From: Janthinobacterium tructae
GTDB lineage: Bacteria > Pseudomonadota > Gammaproteobacteria > Burkholderiales > Burkholderiaceae_D
Direction of reading: 5' to 3'
Assembly: GCF_006517255.1 (NCBI RefSeq)
Contig: NZ_CP041185.1
Location: 3,038,001-3,102,000 of the forward strand
DNA length: 64,000 nt
Program-made: the position numbers and the translations under genes
Notes under the pieces: generated by a model
Databases searched by the model: none
Told to the model about the DNA's origin: nothing
The model's input: the letters and a program-made list of their open reading frames with translations, nothing else
Part shown: one piece after another, positions 1 through 8,399 of the stretch
Position numbering within the stretch: position 1 is the stretch's first letter
Layout of the letters: every line of letters starts with the position of its first letter

Positions 1-806
1 GAACCGCCCACGCTGGCCAGCTCCACGCCCAGTTCGCGCGCGAACTTGCGGATCGATGGCGACGCGTGCGCCAACTTGCCGTTCACGGCAGGCGCGGCGG
101 CAGGCGCCGGGGCAGCGGCGACCGGCGCCGAAGCGACGGCGGCGGCTGGCGCGGCGGCAGCTTGCGCGGCCAGTGCAGGAGCGGCGGCTGGTGCAGCAGC
201 GGCAGGAGCAGCAGCGGCGCCGGTCGTTTCCACCACCAGTACCAGACTACCCTTGGCGACCTTGTCGCCGACCTTGACCTTCAATTCCTTGACGATACCG
301 GCGTGGCTCGATGGGATTTCCATGCTGGCCTTGTCCGATTCGACCGTCAGCAGCGACTGGTCCACCTTGATCGCGTCGCCGACCTTGACCATCAGTTCGA
401 TGACTTCGACTTCCTTGAAGTCGCCGATATCGGGCACGGTCACTTCGACCAGACCGCCGGCGGCTGGCGCAGGGGCGGCGGCAGGTGTGGCGGCAGCGGC
501 GGCTTCAGCAACTGGCGCGGCTGCCGGTGCAGGCGCAGCGGCGGCAGGTGCCGGAGCGGACGCGTCATCCGCCACTTCCAGCAGCAGCACCAGCGAACCT
601 TCGGCGATCTTGTCGCCCACGTTGACTTTCAATTCCTTGACGACACCGGCATGGCTCGATGGAATTTCCATGCTGGCCTTGTCCGATTCGACCGTGATCA
701 GGGACTGGTCAACCTTGACCGTGTCGCCTGGCTTGACCATCAGTTCAATGATCTCGACTTCCTTGAAATCGCCGATATCCGGGACTTTGACTTCCACAAT
801 GCTCAT
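1..806 (-). CDS. aceF: Pyruvate dehydrogenase E2, dihydrolipoamide acetyltransferase (partial, N-terminal part)
   Basis: This is the acetyl-carrying core subunit of the pyruvate dehydrogenase complex, which moves acetyl groups from E1 to CoA. About 268 residues are visible and the rest lies beyond the left edge. Two lipoyl domains are clear, at residues 2-75 and about 118-192. Each holds the lipoylation motif [10 protein letters not shown], with the first lipoyl lysine at residue 43. They are joined by flexible Ala/Pro linkers. The start of the peripheral subunit-binding domain ([15 protein letters not shown]) appears just before the edge. The gene follows aceE on the same strand after 94 bp, so the two are probably co-transcribed. 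The ATG at 806 opens directly into the first lipoyl domain ([14 protein letters not shown]). Confidence is high. Confidence 0.95.
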   Translation of the reverse strand, partial: MSIVEVKVPDIGDFKEVEIIELMVKPGDTVKVDQSLITVESDKASMEIPSSHAGVVKELKVNVGDKIAEGSLVLLLEVADDASAPAPAAAAPAPAAAPVAEAAAAATPAAAPAPAAGGLVEVTVPDIGDFKEVEVIELMVKVGDAIKVDQSLLTVESDKASMEIPSSHAGIVKELKVKVGDKVAKGSLVLVVETTGAAAAPAAAAPAAAPALAAQAAAAPAAAVASAPVAAAPAPAAAPAVNGKLAHASPSIRKFARELGVELASVGG

Positions 807-849
807 AGCTTGCTCCGTTATTTTATTTGTCAGATGGACCCGCACACAC

Positions 850-879
850 GCCAGGGCGGCGCTTTCGCACCGCCCTGGC
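850..879 (-). other. Hairpin in the aceE-aceF gap
   Basis: A perfect 10-bp inverted repeat (GCCAGGGCGG / CCGCCCTGGC) with a 10-nt loop lies between the aceE stop and the aceF start. No T-run follows it in the direction of transcription, so it is unlikely to be a simple intrinsic terminator. It may stabilise or process the aceE-aceF mRNA, or cause partial attenuation. That role is inferred. Confidence 0.6.
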
Positions 880-900
880 ATCATCGGGTCCGCACAACGA

Positions 901-3597
901 TTACTGGGTCACCGGATTCGGTTTGTTCGCGTCGATGCCGTACTTGGCGATCGCCTGCTCCACCACCGACACGTCGATCTTGCCTTCGTCAGCCAGCGAT
1001 TTGAGCGCGGCCACGGTGACATAATAACGGTTCACTTCGAAGAACTCGCGCAGCTTGGCGCGGCTGTCCGAGCGGCCAAAGCCATCGGTGCCCAACACTT
1101 TGTAGGTGCGGCCCTTCGGCATGAAGGCGCGGATCTGTTCTGCAAACGCGCGCATGTAGTCGGTCGTGGCGACGATCGGGCCGTCCGTGTCCTGCATCAG
1201 CGACGTCACGTAAGGCACGCGCTGCTGTTTCGACGGGTTGACCATGTTCCAGCGTTCCGCATCCTGGCCATCGCGGGCCACCAGGGTCAGCGACGGCGCC
1301 GACCACACATCGGCAGCCACGCCCCAGTCGTTTTGCAACAGTTCTGCAGCGAAGATCGATTCGCGCAGGATGGTGCCGCAGCCGATCAGTTGTACGCGCA
1401 GCTTGGCGTCAGCCTGGCCTTCCTGCAGCTTGTACATGCCTTTCAGGATGCCTTCTTCCTGGCCTGGCTTGATGCCTGGCTGGGCGTAGTTCTCGTTCAT
1501 GATCGTGATGTAGTAGAACACATCTTCCTGGTTGGCGATCATGCGGCGCAGGCCGTCCTGGATGATGACGGCGACTTCATGGCTGAAGGTCGGATCGTAC
1601 GGCATGCAGGTCGGGATGGTCGCGGCGAAGATATGGCTGTGGCCATCTTCGTGCTGCAAGCCTTCGCCGTTCAGTGTCGTGCGGCCGGCCGTGCCGCCCA
1701 TCAGGAAGCCGCGGGCGCGCATGTCGGCCGAAGCCCACACCTGGTCGCCGATGCGCTGGAAGCCGAACATCGAGTAGAAGGTGTAGAACGGGATCATGAT
1801 GCGGTCGTTGGTCGAATACGACGTCGCCGCAGCGATCCACGAGCTCATGCCGCCCGCTTCGTTGATACCCTCTTGCAGGATCTGGCCAGCCTTGTCTTCG
1901 CGGTAGTACATGACCTGGTCTTTGTCGACTGGCTCGTACAACTGGCCTTTCGGGTTGTAGATGCCGATCTGGCGGAACAGGCCTTCCATGCCGAAGGTAC
2001 GCGATTCATCGACCAGGATAGGCACCACGCGCTGGCCCAGGTTCGGGTCTTTCAGCAGGGTCGAGATGACGCGCACGAAGGCTTGCGTGGTCGAGATTTC
2101 ACGGCCTTCAGGCGTGGCTTCGAGCACGTTCTTGAACGCGTCCAGGCCAGGCACTGGCAGGGTTTCTTCCGACTTCTGGCGGCGCTGCGGCAGGTAGCCG
2201 CCGAGGGCCTTGCGGCGCTCGTGCAGGTAGACCATTTCCGGCGCGTCGTCGGCTGGCTTGAAGAACGGAATGTCGGCCAGCTTGTCGTCAGGGATAGGCA
2301 GCGAGAAGCGGTCGCGCATTTCGCGGATGGCTTCATCGTCGAGTTTTTTCGTCTGGTGCGCCGTGTTGCGCGCTTCGCCGGACTTGCCCATGCCGTAGCC
2401 CTTGATGGTTTTCACCAGCAGGACGGTCGGCTGACCCTTGTGTTCCTGGGCGATCTTGAATGCCGCGTAGATCTTGTGCGGATCGTGGCCGCCACGGGTC
2501 AGGCGCCAGATGTCGTCGTCCGTCATGTTGGCAACCATTTCCAGCAGCTTCGGATGCTTGCCGAAGAAGTGCTTGCGCACGTAGGCGCCGTCTTTCGCTT
2601 TGTAGTTCTGGTATTCGCCGTCGACGGTTTCCATCATCACGCGCTGCAGGATGCCTTCCTTGTCTTGCGCCAGCAGGGCATCCCAGCCCGGACCCCAGAT
2701 GACCTTGACGACGTTCCAGCCGGCGCCACGGAATTCGCCTTCGAGTTCCTGGATGATCTTGGTGTTGCCGCGCACAGGGCCGTCCAGGCGCTGCAGGTTG
2801 CAGTTGACCACGATGACCAGGTTGTCGAGCATGTCGCGTGCGGCCAGGCCGATCGCGCCCAAGGACTCTGGCTCGTCCATCTCGCCATCGCCGCAGAAGG
2901 CCCAGATCTTGCGGTTGTCGGTCTTGGCGATGCCGCGTGCGTGCAGGTATTTCAGGAAGCGCGCCTGGTAGATCGCCATGTGCGGGCCCAGGCCCATCGA
3001 CACGGTCGGGAACTGCCAGAAGTCAGGCATCAGCTTTGGATGCGGATACGAGGACAGGCCCTTGCCGTCGACTTCCTTGCGGAAGTTCAGCATTTGCTCT
3101 TCGGAGAGCCGGCCTTCAAGGAAGGCGCGCGCGTAGACGCCGGGCGAGGAGTGACCCTGGATGTACAGCAGGTCGCCGCCGTGGTCGGCCGTTGGTGCGT
3201 GCCAGAAGTGGTTGAAACCGATGCCCAGCATGTTCGCCAGCGAAGCGAACGAGGACAAGTGGCCACCCAGGTCGCCGTCGGCGCGGTTGGCCTTGACCAC
3301 CATGGCCATGGCGTTCCAGCGCATCCACGAGCGCAGGCGCTCTTCGTATTCCAGGTTGCCTGGGCAGTGTGCTTCTTGCTTGGTGGGGATGGTATTGACG
3401 TAGGCGGTGGTGCTGGAGAACGGGATCTGGGCGCCACGGCGGCGGGCCAGGTCAACCATGCGCTCCATCAGGTAATGCGCGCGTTCCGGACCTTCATTTT
3501 CCAGAACGGCTTCGAGCGCGTCCAGCCACTCCTTGGTTTCCTGCATATCCGGGTCGGTGCCGATCTGTGTCGTTACCTGGTTCAGTTGAGCTGACAT
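901..3597 (-). CDS. aceE: Pyruvate dehydrogenase E1 component, homodimeric type
   Basis: This ThDP-dependent enzyme decarboxylates pyruvate and passes the acetyl unit to the lipoyl groups of AceF. The product is 898 residues, close to the length of the gamma/betaproteobacterial single-chain E1. The ThDP-binding motif starts [10 protein letters not shown] at residue 236 and ends in [11 protein letters not shown] about 30 residues on. The N-terminus (residues 30-110) has the usual TPYVNTIP-like segment, here [18 protein letters not shown]. The ATG at 3597 is preceded by a strong AAAGGAG ribosome-binding site. A promoter lies about 100 bp upstream, and aceF follows. No PdhR-type operator was recognised upstream. 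Confidence is very high. Confidence 0.98.
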   Translation of the reverse strand: MSAQLNQVTTQIGTDPDMQETKEWLDALEAVLENEGPERAHYLMERMVDLARRRGAQIPFSSTTAYVNTIPTKQEAHCPGNLEYEERLRSWMRWNAMAMVVKANRADGDLGGHLSSFASLANMLGIGFNHFWHAPTADHGGDLLYIQGHSSPGVYARAFLEGRLSEEQMLNFRKEVDGKGLSSYPHPKLMPDFWQFPTVSMGLGPHMAIYQARFLKYLHARGIAKTDNRKIWAFCGDGEMDEPESLGAIGLAARDMLDNLVIVVNCNLQRLDGPVRGNTKIIQELEGEFRGAGWNVVKVIWGPGWDALLAQDKEGILQRVMMETVDGEYQNYKAKDGAYVRKHFFGKHPKLLEMVANMTDDDIWRLTRGGHDPHKIYAAFKIAQEHKGQPTVLLVKTIKGYGMGKSGEARNTAHQTKKLDDEAIREMRDRFSLPIPDDKLADIPFFKPADDAPEMVYLHERRKALGGYLPQRRQKSEETLPVPGLDAFKNVLEATPEGREISTTQAFVRVISTLLKDPNLGQRVVPILVDESRTFGMEGLFRQIGIYNPKGQLYEPVDKDQVMYYREDKAGQILQEGINEAGGMSSWIAAATSYSTNDRIMIPFYTFYSMFGFQRIGDQVWASADMRARGFLMGGTAGRTTLNGEGLQHEDGHSHIFAATIPTCMPYDPTFSHEVAVIIQDGLRRMIANQEDVFYYITIMNENYAQPGIKPGQEEGILKGMYKLQEGQADAKLRVQLIGCGTILRESIFAAELLQNDWGVAADVWSAPSLTLVARDGQDAERWNMVNPSKQQRVPYVTSLMQDTDGPIVATTDYMRAFAEQIRAFMPKGRTYKVLGTDGFGRSDSRAKLREFFEVNRYYVTVAALKSLADEGKIDVSVVEQAIAKYGIDANKPNPVTQ

Positions 3598-3696
3598 CTG
3601 TTGAGTCTCCTTTGTGAACGCCCCACCCCGATTTTCCGGATCGCTGTCGGACGGTATTTCGCTGATTATTTACTATTAAGTCGGTTTAGTGTGGGG

Positions 3697-3725
3697 ATTC
3701 TAACAGCGTATTTAGTATTTTTCAA
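3697..3725 (-). promoter_or_regulatory. Sigma-70-like promoter for aceE-aceF
   Basis: On the minus strand, TTGAAA (3725-3720) and TAGAAT (3702-3697) are separated by exactly 17 bp inside an AT-rich stretch. They sit about 100 bp before the aceE start. Spacing and sequence fit a housekeeping promoter. The gap from 3726 to 3913 holds no convincing gene or other signal. Confidence 0.6.
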
Positions 3726-3913
3726 ATTACGATATAGCATTTCATATTGTGAAATACCCCTATGGAATTTATGCTGCACTGCCGCAAATTCTGCCCGGAA
3801 ATTAGGATGATCAAAGTGCCAAAAACGGCGCCAAAAGAACCGCAGCCCCTTGCGCTCCCTAGGCCACCAGCACACCAGCAAAACGCATTAACGCCCCAGT
3901 CGTCCGCACAGGC

Positions 3914-4042
3914 ATACCGGGCCAAGCGGGCCTGAAAAATGTCGAGGGCAAGGCGCGGCGACGCAGACAGTACGCCAGTACGGCAAGGAGCTGCAACGCC
4001 GCCATCGGCATTTTCTCAAGCCCGCGTCTCTGGCCCGCTTTT
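3914..4042 (+). repeat. Palindromic intergenic repeat, family B, copy 1
   Basis: This is the first of two head-to-tail units with a 129-bp period. The unit carries 9-bp terminal inverted repeats: AAGCGGGCC at 3924-3932 and GGCCCGCTT at 4032-4040. Just inside, a second imperfect inverted pair reads GAAAAATGTCGA on the left and, on the opposite strand, GAGAAAATGCCGA on the right. A related third copy lies inverted on the far side of folD at 5100-5195. It resembles a REP/BIME or MITE-like element. No coding function is apparent. Confidence 0.8.
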
Positions 4043-4168
4043 ATACCGGGCCAGGCGGGCCTGAAAAATGTCGAGGGCAAGGCGCGGCGACACAGACAGT
4101 ACGCCAGTACGGCAAGGAGCTGCAACGCCGCCATCGGCATTTTCTCAGGCCCGCGTCTCTGGCCCGCT
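4043..4168 (+). repeat. Palindromic intergenic repeat, family B, copy 2
   Basis: This copy is nearly identical to copy 1 immediately to its left, with only a few scattered substitutions such as GACACAG for GACGCAG. The terminal inverted repeat is less perfect than in copy 1. It ends about 40 bp before a possible -10 box (TATAAT, 4208-4213) for folD, so it could influence folD transcription. That link is inferred. Confidence 0.8.
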
Positions 4169-4245
4169 GTTGTTACGCCAAAACCGCCCCTTTGCGTCGC
4201 CCGGCTTTATAATCTGTCTTTTCCCTCCCACACAGCCTCCCTACC

Positions 4246-5091
4246 ATGCCAGCACAACTGATCGACGGAATCGCCCTCTCCCAAAAACTGCGCAGCGAGA
4301 TCGCCACGCGCGCCGCCGCCCTCACGGCCAAGGGCACCCAGCCCGGCCTGGCCGTGATACTCGTCGGCGAAGACCCGGCCAGCCAGGTGTATGTCCGCAA
4401 CAAGGTCAAGGCGTGCGGCGACGTAGGTTTCCACTCGGTGCTGGAAAAATATGAAGCGGACCTGTCCGAAGCGGACTTGCTGGCACGCATCGCCAGCCTG
4501 AACGCGGACCCCGCCATCCACGGCATCCTCGTGCAAATGCCCTTGCCCAAGCACATCAACCCGCACAAGGTCATCGAAGCGATCTCCACGACGAAAGACG
4601 TGGATGGCTATTCCGTGCTGAGCGCCGGCGAACTGATGACGGGCTTGCCCGGCTTCCGCCCGTGCACGCCGTATGGCTGCATGAAGTTGATCGAAAGCAC
4701 GGGCGTCGACCTGCGCGGCAAGCACGCCGTCGTCATCGGCCGCAGCAACACCGTCGGCAAGCCGATGGCCCTGCTGCTCTTGCAAGCGAACGCTACCGTC
4801 ACCATCTGCCATAGTGCGACCCCGGATCTGGGCCTGTACACGCGCCAGGCGGATGTGGTCGTGGCCGCCGTCGGCCGCCGCAACACCCTGACGGCCGACA
4901 TGGTCAAGCCGGGCGCCATCGTCATTGACGTGGGCATGAACCGCGACGATGACGGCAAGCTGTGTGGCGATGTGGATTTTGCCGGCGTGAAAGAAGTCGC
5001 CTCCCACATCACGCCCGTGCCAGGTGGTGTTGGCCCGATGACGATCACCATGTTATTAATGAACACGGTCGAAGCCGCCGAGCGCATTTAA
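4246..5091 (+). CDS. folD: Bifunctional methylenetetrahydrofolate dehydrogenase / methenyltetrahydrofolate cyclohydrolase
   Basis: FolD interconverts 5,10-methylene-, 5,10-methenyl- and 10-formyl-tetrahydrofolate in the cytosol, supplying one-carbon units for purines and formyl-Met. The protein is 281 residues, a normal family length. Diagnostic motifs are [14 protein letters not shown] with the catalytic lysine region near residues 42-55, [12 protein letters not shown], the NADP site [14 protein letters not shown], and [14 protein letters not shown] near the C-terminus. No good Shine-Dalgarno sequence precedes the ATG. A TATAAT box lies about 33 nt upstream without a matching -35. The gene is bracketed by oppositely oriented copies of one intergenic repeat. 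Confidence is very high. Confidence 0.98.
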   Translation: MPAQLIDGIALSQKLRSEIATRAAALTAKGTQPGLAVILVGEDPASQVYVRNKVKACGDVGFHSVLEKYEADLSEADLLARIASLNADPAIHGILVQMPLPKHINPHKVIEAISTTKDVDGYSVLSAGELMTGLPGFRPCTPYGCMKLIESTGVDLRGKHAVVIGRSNTVGKPMALLLLQANATVTICHSATPDLGLYTRQADVVVAAVGRRNTLTADMVKPGAIVIDVGMNRDDDGKLCGDVDFAGVKEVASHITPVPGGVGPMTITMLLMNTVEAAERI

Positions 5092-5099
5092 GAGGAGCA

Positions 5100-5195
5100 C
5101 CTGAGAAAACGTCCATGGCTGCGTTGCAGTGCCTCGCCGTACTATTCGTACTGCCTTCGGCACCGCGCCTTGCCCTGAACGTTTTTCAGGCGCTT
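5100..5195 (-). repeat. Palindromic intergenic repeat, family B, copy 3 (inverted)
   Basis: On the minus strand this copy aligns along about 88 bp with the two units upstream of folD, roughly three-quarters identical by eye. Its ends form an imperfect inverted repeat, CTGAGAAAACGTCC against CTGAAAAACGTTC. The outer arms differ from copies 1 and 2 at the same place on both sides (ACGT/ACGT instead of ATG/ATG), so pairing is kept. It starts 8 bp after the folD stop and may act in its transcript end. Confidence 0.75.
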
Positions 5196-5211
5196 CATAT
5201 ATGAAGACAGA

Positions 5212-7296
5212 ATGGACGAACCGACGATGAATACCAATCCCCTGCTTGATTTTTCCGGACTGCCACGCTTCGACGCGATCACGCACGAGCATGTCACGCC
5301 TGCCATCGATACCCTCCTGGAACAGGCACGCGCCACGGTGGCGCAGCTGGAAGCGCCCATGGAAGAAGTAAGCTGGGAAAACTTCGTCGTCCCCCAGGAC
5401 CAGATCGCCGAAACCCTGGGCCGCGCCTGGAGCATCGTCAATCACTTGAATAGCGTGATCGATACGCCGGAATTGCGCGCCGCCTACAATGCGAACCTGC
5501 CCAAGGTCACGGAGTTCTTGACCGAGCTGGGCCAGAACGAAATCCTCTTCGGCAAATACAAGCAATTGCAGGCCCGCGCCGATTTCGCCGACCTGTCGCC
5601 GGCGCGCCGGCGCATCGTCGAGAATGCCGTACGCGACTTCCGCCTGGGCGGCGCCGAGTTGCCAGAAGACAAGAAAGAGCGCTTTGGCGCCATCCAGGAA
5701 GAACATGCGGCCGTCGGTACGCGTTTTTCCGAAAACGTGCTCGACGCCACGAATGACTACAAGTTGCTGGTCGAGAACGAAAGCGACCTGGCCGGCTTGC
5801 CCGACGACGTGAAAGCAGCCGCCCGCGCCGCCGCCGAAAAAGCGGGCAAGCAAGGGTACGAATTCTCGCTGCACTTCCCGTCGTATTACCCGATCCTGCA
5901 ATTTGCCGACAATCGCGCGCTGCGCGAAACCATCTACCGCGCCAACGCTACCAAGGCATCGGACCAGGGCGAGGTCTTCAGCAAGAAAGAGGACTGGGAC
6001 AACACGCAAAACATCGTCACCTTGTTGCGCCTGCGCAACGAAGAGGCACAGCTGCTCGGCTACGCCAATTTCGCCGAAGTGTCGCTGGTCTCCAAAATGG
6101 CCACCTCGCCCGCGCAAGTCATCACTTTCCTGGAAGACCTGGCCCAACGCGCGCGCCCGTTCGCCGAGAAGGACCTGGCTGAGCTGAAGCAGTTCGCCCA
6201 GGAAGAACTGGGCATCGCCGAACTGCAGGCGTGGGACGTGCCTTACGCCTCCGAAAAGCTGCAGGAACGCCGCTACGCGTTCTCGGCCCAGGAAGTCAAA
6301 CAGTATTTCCCTGAACACAAGGTGATCGACGGCCTGTTCCGCCAGATCCAGAACCTGTTCACGGTCGAGATCAAACTCGATACGGCGCCCGTCTGGCACC
6401 CTGACGTACGTTTTTACCGCATCGAGCGCGACGGCCAGCTGGTCGGCCAGTTCTACCTGGACCTGTATGCGCGCGCGGGCAAGAGCGGCGGCGCCTGGAT
6501 GGACGATGCCCGCGGCCGCCGTGCCGATGCCAGCCAGGTGCAAACCCCGATCGCCTATCTGACCTGCAATTTCACGGAACCGGCCGTGGTCGACGGCCAG
6601 GTGCAGCCGGCATTGTTTACGCACGATGAAGTGATCACCCTGTTCCACGAATTCGGCCACGGCCTGCACCATATGCTCACCGTCGTCGACGAGCTGGGCG
6701 TGTCGGGCATTGCCGGCGTCGAATGGGATGCCGTGGAACTGCCATCGCAATTCATGGAAAACTTCTGCTGGGAATGGGAAGTGCTCGAACACATGACCGC
6801 GCATGCCGTCACGGGCGAGCCGCTGCCGCGCGCACTGTACGACAAGATGCTGGCGGCCAAGAATTTCCAGTCCGGCTTGCAAACCCTGCGCCAGGTGGAA
6901 TTTTCCTTGCTCGACATGCATTTGCACTATGACTACGATGCCAGCACGGGCCAGAGCGTGCAGCAGCTGATCGACGGCGTGCGCGCCAAGTTCGCGCTGA
7001 TCATCCCGCCCCCGTTCAACCGCTTCCAAAATTCCTTTGGGCATATCTTTTCCGGCGGCTACGCGGCCGGCTACTACAGCTACAAATGGGCCGAGGTGCT
7101 GTCCGCCGACGCCTATGCGGCGTTTGAAGAAGCCCGCGCGCTGGGACCGGCCGCCACCACGGCAGCGGGCAAGCGTTACCTGCAAGAAATCCTGTCCGTC
7201 GGCGGCTCGCGCCCGGCGCTGGAATCGTTCACGGCCTTCCGTGGCCGCGAACCGTCGATCGACGCCCTGCTGCGCCACAGCGGCATGGCAGCCTGA
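5212..7296 (+). CDS. prlC: M3-family oligopeptidase (oligopeptidase A type)
   Basis: This is a cytosolic zinc metallopeptidase of the thimet oligopeptidase family, which degrades short peptides including cleaved signal peptides. The 694-residue length matches oligopeptidase A. The zinc motif HEFGH is at residues 479-483, inside the longer family signature FHEFGHGLHHML. The C-terminal part has the typical FGHIFSGGYAAGYYSYKWAEVLSAD region, which I read as substrate-binding from family knowledge. An in-frame ATG at 5227 (MNTNPLLDFSGL) fits homologues well and may be the true start. The holC gene follows after 7 bp, suggesting an operon. Confidence is very high for family and high for subfamily. 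Confidence 0.95.
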   Translation: MDEPTMNTNPLLDFSGLPRFDAITHEHVTPAIDTLLEQARATVAQLEAPMEEVSWENFVVPQDQIAETLGRAWSIVNHLNSVIDTPELRAAYNANLPKVTEFLTELGQNEILFGKYKQLQARADFADLSPARRRIVENAVRDFRLGGAELPEDKKERFGAIQEEHAAVGTRFSENVLDATNDYKLLVENESDLAGLPDDVKAAARAAAEKAGKQGYEFSLHFPSYYPILQFADNRALRETIYRANATKASDQGEVFSKKEDWDNTQNIVTLLRLRNEEAQLLGYANFAEVSLVSKMATSPAQVITFLEDLAQRARPFAEKDLAELKQFAQEELGIAELQAWDVPYASEKLQERRYAFSAQEVKQYFPEHKVIDGLFRQIQNLFTVEIKLDTAPVWHPDVRFYRIERDGQLVGQFYLDLYARAGKSGGAWMDDARGRRADASQVQTPIAYLTCNFTEPAVVDGQVQPALFTHDEVITLFHEFGHGLHHMLTVVDELGVSGIAGVEWDAVELPSQFMENFCWEWEVLEHMTAHAVTGEPLPRALYDKMLAAKNFQSGLQTLRQVEFSLLDMHLHYDYDASTGQSVQQLIDGVRAKFALIIPPPFNRFQNSFGHIFSGGYAAGYYSYKWAEVLSADAYAAFEEARALGPAATTAAGKRYLQEILSVGGSRPALESFTAFRGREPSIDALLRHSGMAA

Positions 7297-7303
7297 GTTC
7301 GCC

Positions 7304-7729
7304 ATGAGCCGCGTCGATTTTCACAGCAACGTGCCCGACAAGCTGGCCTACGCCTGCCGTCTGGCGCGCAAGGCGTATATGGCTGGCAACAAGGTCGTCG
7401 TGCTGGCGGCCGACAGTGCCCAGCTCGACGCCTTGAACAGCGCCATGTGGACCATTTCCGCCACGGATTTCCTGCCGCACGTGCTGGCTGGCGACCCGCT
7501 GGCCACGCAAACGCCCATCATATTGACCGATGACGAAGCGGCCGAGCTGCCGCACCACGACATCCTCGTCAACCTGTCGCAGTTGCCGCCCGCCAATTAC
7601 GCGCAGTTCCAGCGCGTCTTTGAAATCGTCTCCATGGATGCGCAAGATGCGCAGGCGGGCCGCCAGCGCTTCCTGCACTACCGCCAGCAAGACGTGCAGC
7701 TGACGCACTTCGTGGCGGGGAAAGCATGA
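7304..7729 (+). CDS. holC: DNA polymerase III chi subunit
   Basis: The chi subunit links the polymerase III clamp loader to single-stranded DNA-binding protein during replication. The product is 141 residues, a normal length. It begins MSRVDFHSNVPDKLAYACRL, which matches the HolC N-terminus (the family begins with a short beta strand, then F-x-x-N/D-x-x-x-x-Y-x-C). The central DDEAAELPHHDILVNLS segment and the following ERVFEIV-like FQRVFEIVS stretch are also family features. It lies 7 bp downstream of the oligopeptidase gene and overlaps the next ORF by 4 bp (ATGA), so all three are likely one transcript. Confidence is high. Confidence 0.92.
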   Translation: MSRVDFHSNVPDKLAYACRLARKAYMAGNKVVVLAADSAQLDALNSAMWTISATDFLPHVLAGDPLATQTPIILTDDEAAELPHHDILVNLSQLPPANYAQFQRVFEIVSMDAQDAQAGRQRFLHYRQQDVQLTHFVAGKA

Positions 7730-8103
7730 GCCAGCTGCCATTCGACCAGGGCATTCCCCTGCTGACGGAGGTGCTGCTGGGGCCGGAGATGGCTGAGGTG
7801 GCGCCCGCCATCCCAGCCGAGCCTGTTGTCGAGGCAACGCCGGCGTTGCCGCCAGCGGTGGCACAACCCGACTGGGACGCCATCGAACAGCGGCTGACGC
7901 AGCGCATCCTGCACCAGGTGCAGGGCAAGATCGACCATCTGCTGGAAGAGCGCATCGCCCACGTCCTGCAGACGGCCCTGCAAAACGCCCTGATCGGCAT
8001 GCGCGGCGCCCTGCGCGCAGACTTGCAGCAGTCGCTGGAACAGATCGTGGCGCATGCGGTGAGCCATGAGCTGGGACATTTGCATCCGCCTGCACAGTCC
8101 TGA
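7726..8103 (+). CDS. Small protein of unknown function downstream of holC
   Basis: This is a 125-residue protein translationally coupled to holC by an ATGA overlap. Residues 1-50 are Pro/Ala/Glu-rich and look disordered. Residues 48-125 are predicted to be helical, with heptad-like spacing (DAIEQRLTQRILHQVQGKI, then LLEERIAHVLQTALQNALIG). Position and composition recall the small Burkholderiales proteins annotated DUF2486 next to holC; this assignment is from memory and unverified. The coupling suggests a role linked to the replisome or simple co-expression. No catalytic motif, signal peptide or membrane segment is visible. Confidence 0.75.
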   Translation: MSQLPFDQGIPLLTEVLLGPEMAEVAPAIPAEPVVEATPALPPAVAQPDWDAIEQRLTQRILHQVQGKIDHLLEERIAHVLQTALQNALIGMRGALRADLQQSLEQIVAHAVSHELGHLHPPAQS

Positions 8104-8117
8104 GCATCGCCAGCAAT

Positions 8118-8189
8118 GTCGGGTTACGCGCTACGCGCTAACCCGACCTACCCGACCTACCCGACGTTCCCGACGTTCCCGACCTACCC
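8118..8189. repeat. Inverted repeat plus five 9-bp tandem units
   Basis: An imperfect palindrome (GTCGGGTTA at 8118-8126, TAACCCGAC at 8139-8147) runs into five 9-bp units at 8145-8189. The units read GACCTACCC twice, GACGTTCCC twice, then GACCTACCC once. The palindrome resembles REP-like GTCGGGTTACGCG elements common between genes in many proteobacteria. The nearest gene ends are the holC-linked ORF and the binding-protein gene. Confidence 0.75.
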
Positions 8190-8294
8190 TATTCTTTCCT
8201 CCAACGCCATTCTTTGGTGCGCTCGCGCCTGCGAAACCGGTGCATCGCGCCTCACTTTGGTGATTGTTGCGACAAAATGCAAAAAGCCCCAAAT

Positions 8295-8318
8295 GCGGCT
8301 TTGCGCCGCCTGTTTTTT
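8295..8318 (+). terminator. Probable intrinsic terminator
   Basis: A 5-bp GC stem (GCGGC / GCCGC) with a 5-nt loop is followed by CTG and six Ts. It lies about 190 bp past the holC-linked ORF and about 80 bp before the binding-protein gene. It could end the prlC-holC transcript. Confidence 0.5.
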
Positions 8319-8399
8319 GTTGTACCGTTCTTCACACGTACCGCCATTCGAAGCGGTTTCACGAGACGCCGCCGTATCTTTATCCATTGGAGAATGTTT

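Noticed and set aside
46..3594. A 1182-codon open frame on the plus strand, antisense to aceE and aceF
   Set aside because: The minus-strand frame encodes a textbook E1/E2 pair with intact motifs. The plus-strand product is low-complexity His/Arg/Ala-rich antisense translation typical of high-GC shadow frames.
3598..3913. AT-rich gap with a 69-codon plus-strand frame (3601-3810) as a possible small gene
   Set aside because: No ribosome-binding site fits, the sequence holds the aceE promoter on the other strand, and the peptide lacks coding character.
3859..4140. A 93-codon minus-strand ORF with two copies of MPMAALQLLAVLAYCL
   Set aside because: The repeated peptide is just translation of the two tandem palindromic repeats, and the related copy at 5100-5195 gives a similar peptide in a different context. 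No ribosome-binding site or conservation beyond the repeat is visible.
3914..5195. Idea that folD sits in a composite transposon bounded by the inverted repeats
   Set aside because: folD is a core gene with ordinary composition, the repeats are too short to be insertion sequences, no transposase is present, and no target-site duplication was seen.
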